A DNA stretch of 42,079 nucleotides, from NCBI GenBank assembly GCA_015231265.1, contig JADGBX010000011.1:1-42079 (forward strand), written 5' to 3'. This stretch comes from Magnetococcales bacterium (GTDB lineage Bacteria > Pseudomonadota > Magnetococcia > Magnetococcales > JADGBX01). Of the stretch, positions 35,266 through 42,079 are shown in pieces. The position numbers and the translations under genes were made by a program. The stretch's first letter is position 1. Each line of letters starts with the position of its first letter. Under the pieces are notes generated by a model. The model was not told where the DNA came from and ran no database searches. It saw only the letters and a program-made list of their open reading frames with translations.

Positions 35266-36417
35266 TTAGAATGCATCTCCGACAAGTCGTTCCACAATGC
35301 CTTCAAAAAGATCGGTAATCACATCTCGATCCTCGTGGTTGACCAGAATCGCCACCACCATCTCCTGATCGGGAAGATAGGTCAGATCACTCTGAAACCC
35401 GGCACTGGATCCATCGTGGCCCCATGCCGTTCCGAACGGTGTTTCGAATCGTCCCAGACCCAATCCATACGCCTGACCCTGCTCCGGAGACTCGGGATGG
35501 ATCGTCATCATCTGCTGCAGCATTGCCGGAGTAAGAAGGCGACGCTCGTGGAGTAGCGCTGTCATGAACCGAACAAGCCCACCGGCATCACTGATCAGAC
35601 CACCATCCCCCACTCCCAAGGCGTCATTGATGGCGGTGACATCCCCATTATCGTTGTAACCACGCACCTGCAAACCACCAAAACCGCCTGACCGCTTCTC
35701 ATGTATCTCTGTAAAGGTCCCGGACATAGCCAGAGGGGTGAAGATCAAGCGGCGCATCTGGGCATGAAGCGGGCTCCCCGTCATCCGCTCAACCAGAAAG
35801 TCGAGCAGGACATAGTTGCTGTTGGAATAGCTCCACCCTTCACCGACACGATAGTCTGCCTGCTTTCCAAGGATGTGGGAAAGAAGCTCTTCTCTGCTGC
35901 GTGTGCGCTGTGGATCTCGATCCAGGCTGTCGTTGTAGGTATCCGTGTCCAGATAGTCCGGGATGCCGCTGCTCATTCCCAGAAGATGCCGCAGAGTGAG
36001 ATGGCGGGCATTGGCCAGGGAGGGCTGCCACACATCGGGCAGTAGAGGAAACAGGGGCTGGTCCAGTCCCCATACACCCTCCTCCACCAATCGCAGCACC
36101 GTGGTCGCAACGAGGAGCTTGCTGACACTGGCGATGCGCAGAGCATCGTCAGGCTGCATGGGCCGCTTGTGTGTCAGATCCGCCCACCCGGCAGCACCCT
36201 GCCACTGCCGCCCCTGCCACCACACCATGGCAACCACTCCGGGCAGACCCGAGTCCTTCCGAAACTGCTCAAGAAATGCTTGCAGGGTGTGTCTTTGCTG
36301 TTCGGAAAGAGCATCAGGAGCATGCACGGAACGCCTCTCACTACGCAGTTCACCAACGGCAAACGGTGAGATGGACAGCAGCAGAAAGAGCAGAGCAGCG
36401 GTGTGGCGAAAGATCAT
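35266..36417 (-). CDS. exported serine beta-lactamase-like hydrolase (class C fold)
   Basis: 383 residues. Signal peptide MIFRHTAALLFLLLSISPFA. The catalytic motifs of the beta-lactamase/DD-peptidase fold are present: SVSK (S97, K100), YSNSN (the Y-x-N element) and HDGSSAGF (the H-x-G variant of KTG). These 'serine hydrolase' proteins include esterases, D-amino-acid peptidases and true lactamases, so substrate cannot be assigned. It starts 17 bases after the fliI stop on the same strand and may be read through from the flagellar operon. Confidence 0.88.
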   Translation of the reverse strand: MIFRHTAALLFLLLSISPFAVGELRSERRSVHAPDALSEQQRHTLQAFLEQFRKDSGLPGVVAMVWWQGRQWQGAAGWADLTHKRPMQPDDALRIASVSKLLVATTVLRLVEEGVWGLDQPLFPLLPDVWQPSLANARHLTLRHLLGMSSGIPDYLDTDTYNDSLDRDPQRTRSREELLSHILGKQADYRVGEGWSYSNSNYVLLDFLVERMTGSPLHAQMRRLIFTPLAMSGTFTEIHEKRSGGFGGLQVRGYNDNGDVTAINDALGVGDGGLISDAGGLVRFMTALLHERRLLTPAMLQQMMTIHPESPEQGQAYGLGLGRFETPFGTAWGHDGSSAGFQSDLTYLPDQEMVVAILVNHEDRDVITDLFEGIVERLVGDAF

Positions 36418-36434
36418 GACGCTTTGAAAAAGGT

Positions 36435-37778
36435 TCAGCTCTGCTGGGCGGCAAAAATGGTCTGCAGACCCATAAACGCCTCGGCAAGACTGCTCTGATC
36501 GCCCACATCCTGCTTCAGAAGGATGCGCACCGGCTCAATCAACTGAATCGCCCGGTCGATCCGAGGGTTACTGCCTGGCACATAAGCACCGATGTTGATC
36601 ATATCCTCGGCACGGGCATAGGTGGCCAACACCTCCCGCACCTCACCGGCCAGACGGACATGTTCCGGGTCGGCAATCGTGCTCATCAGACGGGAGATGG
36701 AGCCGGAAATGTCGATGGGTGGGTAGTGATTCTCCGCAGCCAGATCTCGGGAAAGCAGAATATGGCCATCGAGAATACCGCGAACCGCATCGACGATGGG
36801 GTCTTGAATATCATCCCCCTCCATCAACACCGTATAGATGGCGGTGATGCTTCCAACCCCCTGGTCCCGACCCGTACGCTCCAACAGCTTGGGCAGCAGC
36901 ATGAAAGTTGACGGCGGGTAGCCCTTACTGGTGGGAGGCTCGCCGCGTGCCAGCCCCACTTCACGCTGGGCCATGGCAAAGCGGGTGACCGAGTCCATGA
37001 GAAAAAGCACATCCTTCTGCTGAGCACGGAAATACTCGGCAATGGCCGTGGCCAGATAGGCAGCTCTCAGTCGCAACAGAGGCGGTTGATCGGACGTTGC
37101 CACCACAATCACCGAACGGGCAACCCCTTCCGGCCCCAACTCCTTTTCCAGAAACTCGACCACCTCACGTCCACGTTCACCGATCAGGGCGATAACGTTG
37201 ACATCAGCGGTGGTGTAGCGAGACATCATGCCCAGCAAGGTACTCTTACCCACGCCGGAACCGGAGAAGATGCCAACACGCTGCCCTTTACCCACGGTCA
37301 GAGTTGCATTGACCGAACGGACGCCTAGATCGAGAGGCGTATCGATACGCCGCCGCAGCATGGGGTTGATCGGTTCGGCATGCAGGGCAACCTCTTCGTG
37401 CAGACGTGGGGCGGGTTGATCATCCAGCGGATCACCCATGGGTCCGATGATGCGTCCCAACAACCCCTCACCTACCGCGACCCGTTCCGTTCGCCCACGA
37501 GAGATGATCAGACTTCCGGGTCGAATCCCCTTCACCGTTCCCAAAGGCATGAGAAGAACCGCATCGTTGCGAAATCCCACTACCTCCGCTTTTACCGGCT
37601 CCTCCCCCTCGGGAGCCACCTCGCACATCTCACCAATGGAGACCATGGGGCCGGCCCCTTCGATCAGCATGCCCACGACTTGGCTGACTCGACCATACCG
37701 CGTGATACCGAGAGACTCCCGGCCCACTGCCGCATACTCATTCCACGGGATGGAGATCTCCTCTGCAGCCATCATCAT
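36435..37778 (-). CDS. fliI: flagellar export ATPase FliI
   Basis: 447 residues. Walker A SGSGVGKST (172-180) in a F1-beta-like ATPase domain, GERGREVVEFLE, and Walker B DVLFLMDSVTRFAMAQREVG. The N-terminal beta-barrel has the type-III/flagellar layout. It energises export of flagellar subunits at the base of the motor with FliH and FliJ. It starts within the end of fliH (ATGA overlap), showing translational coupling. Confidence 0.96.
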   Translation of the reverse strand: MMMAAEEISIPWNEYAAVGRESLGITRYGRVSQVVGMLIEGAGPMVSIGEMCEVAPEGEEPVKAEVVGFRNDAVLLMPLGTVKGIRPGSLIISRGRTERVAVGEGLLGRIIGPMGDPLDDQPAPRLHEEVALHAEPINPMLRRRIDTPLDLGVRSVNATLTVGKGQRVGIFSGSGVGKSTLLGMMSRYTTADVNVIALIGERGREVVEFLEKELGPEGVARSVIVVATSDQPPLLRLRAAYLATAIAEYFRAQQKDVLFLMDSVTRFAMAQREVGLARGEPPTSKGYPPSTFMLLPKLLERTGRDQGVGSITAIYTVLMEGDDIQDPIVDAVRGILDGHILLSRDLAAENHYPPIDISGSISRLMSTIADPEHVRLAGEVREVLATYARAEDMINIGAYVPGSNPRIDRAIQLIEPVRILLKQDVGDQSSLAEAFMGLQTIFAAQQS

Positions 37779-39202
37779 GCGCCCTCTCCCTGATCATCAT
37801 CGGGTTCAGCCCCCTCTTCTCTGGCTCTGGCCTGCGCATCCAGGGCTCGGGCAACGATGGCTGCCTCATCCATCGACCCCTCTTCCGACGCCTCGATACC
37901 GGCCATACCCTGCTCGGTCTCCATGGAGACCGGTTGCTCGACGGGATGCTCCGGCTCTGTTGAGACGGGCGACTCGGGGGCGCTCTCAAGCTCCGGTTCT
38001 ACAGGGATCTCCTGTTCTATCACGGCGGCTGGAGCGCTCTCGTGAACACTTTCGACAGGACTCTCCGGCTCCATCGCGGCCTGTGGCTCAGGCGTGCTCT
38101 CCAGAGCAGTCTCTACAGGAATCTCAGGCTCCGGTGCTATCGATGGTGCAGGAGTGTTCTCTTGACCATGAGCGGGCTCGACAGGGCTCTCCGGTACCGC
38201 CATGGGTTCGGGTGCCCGCACTTGAGCCGTTTCAACTGGCATCTCAGGAGGAGTTATCGTCTGGCCTATGGTGCCATTTTCCGGACCGGAAGGCGGTTCC
38301 GGCGCAACAGGAGTCTGTTGTTCAACAATCGGCTCGCTGGTTTCCGCATGTGCAGGTGCTGCCTCTCCCTCCGGGGAGGCGGAAACGAATTCGAACACCT
38401 CCTCCTCTTCTGCCGCTCTCTGAGCAGCAACCCGCGCCCGCTCCAGTCGACGATGCGCGGCTAGCGCGGCAACCTGGGCAACCTCCGGCGACACGGCACG
38501 AAGCCGCTCATGGAGAAAACGGTGCAGATTGGTCTCCATCTCCTGCAACTGCCCTTCCAGATCCTCCTCCACACCTCCGAAACTACTCTCCACCCGAACG
38601 GAACCCGGGACAATGGCAGCATCTTCTTGAATGGTTAACTGCTGAAAACCTTTGATCCGTTTCAGTATCTCCGCACTCTCAGGGGCGACATGGACGACGG
38701 CTTGATCCTTCTCCGCCACCTCATTCAGCAACCGTTTAACCCGTGCAGCAAGGCTCTGGTGGTTGATTGCCAGTTCATGGCGATGGAGTTGTCGCACCAG
38801 GGTAATGGCGGTCTCTACAAGAAACTGTTCCGACGCGGCAAAGATTCTGGCAGGCAGACCATCCAGTTGCCGAAGAATCGACTCCAACTCCGGAAGACGC
38901 TCAGCCAGCAGCGCTTCCATCTTCTGCATGCCCATCTCCATACCGGCCTGCTCGGCCGCTTCATAGACGCGCTGATAGGTCTCCCGCTCCAACTGCTCCA
39001 AGCGGCGCTGTTGCAACTCTTCGGTAGAGAATTCGGGCGTCTCCTCTACCGGAGCTTCCGGCTCCTGCTTGCTGAGGTTTCCGTACGCGGTGAAACCGAC
39101 GGATTCCTGACTCCTCTTATGATCCAGCAGATCGGCAAAACTGACTGTCTGCACCGCATCACTCAGAGACTCACCGGATTGGATTTGTGTCTTGGCCGCC
39201 AT
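37775..39202 (-). CDS. fliH: FliH with a long repetitive Pro/Glu-rich C-terminal tail
   Basis: 475 residues, about twice the usual FliH length. Residues about 55-235 are FliH-like: a long helical region, ETAITLVRQLHRHELAIN, then RVESSFGGVEEDLEGQLQEM, the conserved C-terminal domain that binds FliI. After residue about 270 comes a low-complexity acidic tail with E-x-P-V-E motifs starting at residues 320, 338, 360, 380, 398, 410 (ending in Ser) and 418. FliH regulates the export ATPase and docks it at the C-ring. The N-terminal half is ordinary; the tail is not. Position between fliG and fliI confirms identity. Confidence 0.88.
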   Translation of the reverse strand: MAAKTQIQSGESLSDAVQTVSFADLLDHKRSQESVGFTAYGNLSKQEPEAPVEETPEFSTEELQQRRLEQLERETYQRVYEAAEQAGMEMGMQKMEALLAERLPELESILRQLDGLPARIFAASEQFLVETAITLVRQLHRHELAINHQSLAARVKRLLNEVAEKDQAVVHVAPESAEILKRIKGFQQLTIQEDAAIVPGSVRVESSFGGVEEDLEGQLQEMETNLHRFLHERLRAVSPEVAQVAALAAHRRLERARVAAQRAAEEEEVFEFVSASPEGEAAPAHAETSEPIVEQQTPVAPEPPSGPENGTIGQTITPPEMPVETAQVRAPEPMAVPESPVEPAHGQENTPAPSIAPEPEIPVETALESTPEPQAAMEPESPVESVHESAPAAVIEQEIPVEPELESAPESPVSTEPEHPVEQPVSMETEQGMAGIEASEEGSMDEAAIVARALDAQARAREEGAEPDDDQGEGA

Positions 39203-39341
39203 CGTTTACCCACTATCTGTTTGATCACACCGTGGACATGACAAACCCCTTCCAATACTGAAAGGGGCATATCATCTCTGCCTTGTTCTCTATTCATGCA
39301 AAATTTCGGCCACGCTACTCCCGCACCGAAACCGAAGGGTG

Positions 39342-40427
39342 TTACAACACCATGTCGTCGGACCCCTTGCCCATGATGACGATGGTTCCTTCGTCCTCCA
39401 GACGGCGCGCCACTTTGAGAATCGCCTGCTGAGCCCCTTCCACTTCGGCGACCTTCACCGGCCCCATCATCTCCAGATCCTCGCGCAGCATCTCGGCGGC
39501 GCGTTCCGACATGTTGCCGAAGAACTTCTCCTTGAGGCGTTCGTCGGCCCCCTTGAGCGCCGTCAGCAGCTCGTCGTTGGAAACCTCCCGCAGAAGTGTC
39601 TGGAAGCTCTTGTCGTCCATAAGCAGGAGATCCTCGAACAGGAACATCTCCTTGCGCACCTCTTCGGCCAGCGGATTGTCCTCCTCGTCCAGGAAGGCAA
39701 GCAGCTTGTCGGCGATCTCGCGGCTCATCATATTGAGCAGCTCCGCCACCTTCTGCACACCACCGCCACCCTCCTGGGTGTAGAGACCACGGGCTGCACC
39801 CAGAGCCTCCAGTTCGGTGAGCAGGGACTCTTCGATATCCTCCATGGCACCCGGGGGCAGATTGCCCAGCTTGGCCATGCGGTAGATCACCTCCTGCTGC
39901 ACATCCGGTGCCAGAAAATCGATGACGAACGACGCCTGTTCGGTCTGAATCTGTGACAGGATCAGAGCGATGCTCTGGGGATGCTCGTTGCCCAGGAACG
40001 TTGCCACCAAGGTGGGTTCCATGGCGTTGAGGATCTCCCACGGGGTGTTCTTCGGCCCCTGCTGAAGATCCTTGATCAACTGCCGCCCCTTCTCCTTGCC
40101 CAGGACGTTGAAGATCAAATCCTTCACCCGCGACATGCCGCCACGGACGTTGAACTGCTGATTCTCGAACCGTTCGAGAAACTCCATCCGCACCTTTTCC
40201 ACCACCTCCTGGGACATGGATCCCATCCGGGCAATGGTGCGGGAGAGTTCACGGATCTCATCCTCGTGCATCCCTTCCAACAGCTTCTTGGCATCCTCAT
40301 CTGGCAGGGAAAGCACGAAGATTGCCGCCTTCTCCTTGCCGGTCAACGGCGCATTGGGATCACGGGGAGCCGGTAGCGGGCCAGCCAGCTCATCAGAGAG
40401 ATCATCATCGATAACTGCATCCACCAT
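39342..40427 (-). CDS. fliG: flagellar motor switch protein FliG
   Basis: 361 residues with the three FliG domains. N-terminal: KEKAAIFVLSLPDEDAKKLL (FliF binding). Middle: EHPQ motif at 148-151 (FLGNEHPQSIALILSQIQ). C-terminal torque domain: LLMDDKSFQTLLREVSNDEL followed by charged helices and MSERAAEMLREDLE. It forms the C-ring switch and generates torque with the stator. GAGGA precedes the ATG. It lies after fliF and before fliH, the usual order. Confidence 0.96.
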   Translation of the reverse strand: MVDAVIDDDLSDELAGPLPAPRDPNAPLTGKEKAAIFVLSLPDEDAKKLLEGMHEDEIRELSRTIARMGSMSQEVVEKVRMEFLERFENQQFNVRGGMSRVKDLIFNVLGKEKGRQLIKDLQQGPKNTPWEILNAMEPTLVATFLGNEHPQSIALILSQIQTEQASFVIDFLAPDVQQEVIYRMAKLGNLPPGAMEDIEESLLTELEALGAARGLYTQEGGGGVQKVAELLNMMSREIADKLLAFLDEEDNPLAEEVRKEMFLFEDLLLMDDKSFQTLLREVSNDELLTALKGADERLKEKFFGNMSERAAEMLREDLEMMGPVKVAEVEGAQQAILKVARRLEDEGTIVIMGKGSDDMVL

Positions 40428-40545
40428 CGTACATTCCTCATTCCAGTCGAATCAGTCATGGAACCCCATGATAACATGGCAAACAGCGTTCTCCATATCG
40501 AAATACCATGCGCTGTGCCAGACGTCTGAATCCTCTTCAGACACA

Positions 40546-40595
40546 CCTCTGCGGCCTGCCCTCCCATCTTGATGGAGAGGTTCAGACCGCAGAGG
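40546..40595 (-). other. stem-loop in the fliF-fliG spacer
   Basis: CCTCTGCGG (40546-40554) pairs with CCGCAGAGG (40587-40595), with a smaller stem (CATC/GATG) inside. A second hairpin, GTCTGAA (40524-40530) with TTCAGAC (40536-40542), adjoins it. No T-run follows in the direction of fliG, so it is more likely an mRNA processing or stability element than a terminator. Confidence 0.4.
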
Positions 40596-40617
40596 TTCTT
40601 TTCATCGCTGACCTGTA

Positions 40618-42079
40618 TCAGCCATCTTCCATCATCCAGCCACGAACAATCTCCCGCGCCTCGTCCAGATGATCGGCAATCAACTGCTGCGTCATCTGGC
40701 TGTGGCGATCCGGAACCATCTGCCGGATCGGGTGCTCTGCCGGAATACTGCCCACCCCGTCGGCCAGCAGCATCTGCTCCAGCTCGGCCACGGTGCGGGG
40801 CAGACCGTCGTCGCCCACCTTCTCCGGTGCCAGCAGTTTGGCCACCATGGGACGAAGCACGAAGAGCAGCAGTCCCAGAATCACCAGCCACATCAGCACC
40901 TGCAGGTAGAACTCAGGCATCTGCCAGAAGGGTGTTCCTTCCGAACCCGCCGGCATCACGATCGGCTCGAATGCGGTGTTGGTGACCTGAATCACGTCAC
41001 CCCGGTTGGCGTTGAAACCCACCGCATTCTCGATAATCTTCTGATAGCTGGCGATCTCCTCCGTGGAGCGCGCTTCATACTTGGGCGGTTCGCCCTCCTG
41101 TTCGGGAGAGACGTACTTGCCGTCCAGAAGCACGGCAACTGAGAGCCGCTTGATGGTGCCTGTGGGCAGAAGAACCTTGTTGACGGTCTTGGAGATCTCG
41201 TAGTTGACGGTCTCCTTCTCGACACTACGGCTCTGGTCCGAGCCCCCGCCGGACATGGCGGCCTGAGCGTTAGGATCATTGGGCTGCACACCGGGAACAC
41301 CGCCAACACCGAACACACCGCGGCTCGACTCGTTGACGAACTGTTCACTCCGAGGCACCTGCCCTTCCGGATCAAACACCTCTTCCATACGCTCGACTCG
41401 GGAGAGGTCCAGTTCAGCAGTCACCCGAACGATGCTCTTGCCGGCTCCTAGAACCGGATCAAGCATGGTCTGGGCCTTCTCCTCCAGAGATTTCTCGATG
41501 GAGCGCTGCAGGGAGAGACTCTCGTCCATGGGCATGCGGCCATCGTCGGGAGAGCTTTTCCCCCCGGCGATCAGATTGCCCTTCTGGTCCACCAGGGTGA
41601 CGTTATCTTCATCCAATCCCGCCACGGCTGTTGCAATCAGATGGACGATGCCATCGGACTGCGCCGGACGCATGGGACGGCTCAGATCGAGAATCACCGA
41701 CGCCGACGCTTCCCGCCGCTCGGAGACGAACAGGGAGTCCTTGGGCAACACCAGATGCACACGGGCCGAGTTGACGGCAGCCACGTTTTCGATGGTCCGA
41801 GAGAGCTCGCCCTGCAACGCACGCTGGTAGTTCATGCGCTGCATGAAGTCGGTCATGCCTACCAGAGAGGTCTGGTCAAAGATTTCGAAGCCCACCCCTG
41901 TGCCTTGTTTGGGCAGGCCCAGTTGGGCCATTTCCAAGCGGACCTCATGCACCCGATCATTGGGGATGCTGACCATGGTGTTATTGGCCCCCAGAGTGTA
42001 GGGGATGCCCAATTTGGAGAGTTCCTCCACCACCCGAGCGGTTTCTTCTTCGGGCAGGCCCGAGAAGAGCACCTTAAAG
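40618..42079 (-). CDS. fliF: flagellar MS-ring protein FliF (N-terminus cut by window edge)
   Basis: The frame is open to the window's right edge (codons for FKVLFSGL precede the first in-window GTG), so the first transmembrane helix is missing. About 486 residues remain. The periplasmic ring-building motifs are present (LGIPYTLGANNTMVSIP, GFEIFDQTSLVGMTDFMQRM, and LSRTIENVAAVNSARVHLVL). The second membrane helix is FYLQVLMWLVILGLLLFVL, and the cytoplasmic tail ends with the FliG-binding segment EAREIVRGWMMEDG. It is the first gene seen in the fliF-fliG-fliH-fliI series. Confidence 0.95.
   Translation of the reverse strand, partial: FKVLFSGLPEEETARVVEELSKLGIPYTLGANNTMVSIPNDRVHEVRLEMAQLGLPKQGTGVGFEIFDQTSLVGMTDFMQRMNYQRALQGELSRTIENVAAVNSARVHLVLPKDSLFVSERREASASVILDLSRPMRPAQSDGIVHLIATAVAGLDEDNVTLVDQKGNLIAGGKSSPDDGRMPMDESLSLQRSIEKSLEEKAQTMLDPVLGAGKSIVRVTAELDLSRVERMEEVFDPEGQVPRSEQFVNESSRGVFGVGGVPGVQPNDPNAQAAMSGGGSDQSRSVEKETVNYEISKTVNKVLLPTGTIKRLSVAVLLDGKYVSPEQEGEPPKYEARSTEEIASYQKIIENAVGFNANRGDVIQVTNTAFEPIVMPAGSEGTPFWQMPEFYLQVLMWLVILGLLLFVLRPMVAKLLAPEKVGDDGLPRTVAELEQMLLADGVGSIPAEHPIRQMVPDRHSQMTQQLIADHLDEAREIVRGWMMEDG

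Noticed and set aside
35266-36417. Calling the serine hydrolase an antibiotic-resistance beta-lactamase
   Set aside because: The SxxK, YxN and HxG motifs define the fold only; many such proteins are esterases or peptidases.
39163-40041. 292-codon Gly/Arg-rich ORF overlapping fliG
   Set aside because: Out-of-frame shadow of the well-conserved FliG sequence, with biased composition.
1-42079. CRISPR array, tRNA, rRNA, prophage or complete insertion sequence
   Set aside because: No regular short repeats with spacers, no tRNA cloverleaf, no integrase or transposase coding sequence were seen on either strand by eye.

Overview
The window looks like a chromosomal segment of a motile Gram-negative proteobacterium living in a redox-variable or microoxic niche. 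Evidence: a fliF-fliG-fliH-fliI flagellar block, outer-membrane efflux and periplasmic metal-handling genes, two large chemoreceptors, three c-di-GMP enzymes, hemerythrin, rubrerythrin and a PerR-like regulator. The mix resembles magnetotactic-type Alphaproteobacteria (Magnetococcales-like), but no magnetosome gene is present, so this is only a guess. TTG and GTG starts and 4-nt ATGA overlaps are common.

Layout. 1-2.5 kb: the 3' part of a collagen-like gene, then a short transcribed-looking leader (promoter, 43-codon ORF, strong intrinsic terminator) before an EamA-type transporter. 2.5-6.3 kb: two glycosyltransferases and a polysaccharide-deacetylase-like protein, probably surface glycan genes. 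6.4-8.1 kb: a glycine-zipper envelope protein and two unrecognised genes. 8.2-23.4 kb: a signalling and redox block. It holds a chemoreceptor with a CZB zinc domain, a PerR-like regulator with rubrerythrin, small hypotheticals, a cNMP-PAS-PAS-GGDEF protein, a 1037-residue chemoreceptor carrying CZB and hemerythrin domains, a GAF-HD-GYP phosphodiesterase, a CheW protein with a CZB domain inserted in the middle of its fold, and a diguanylate cyclase with a periplasmic CxxCH haem-binding motif.

23.5-33.3 kb (minus strand): a cobalamin riboswitch heads a cobalt-uptake operon (cbiM-cbiN-cbiQ-cbiO). A Cus-type copper/silver efflux set (cusC-cusB-cusA-cusF) follows with almost no gap. 33.3-42.1 kb (minus strand): fliF (cut by the window edge), fliG, fliH with an unusual repetitive Pro/Glu tail, fliI, a serine beta-lactamase-like protein, a DUF423 protein and the protein AMPylase SelO.

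The most unusual observations are: (1) the CheW-CZB-CheW nested protein; (2) the CZB/hemerythrin chemoreceptor in which one hemerythrin iron-ligand His is Gln; (3) a CZB chemoreceptor lacking its first zinc-ligand His; (4) the haem-c diguanylate cyclase; (5) the FliH tail. Together they suggest that metal and redox state feeds into both chemotaxis and c-di-GMP output here. That is inference from domain content, not demonstrated.
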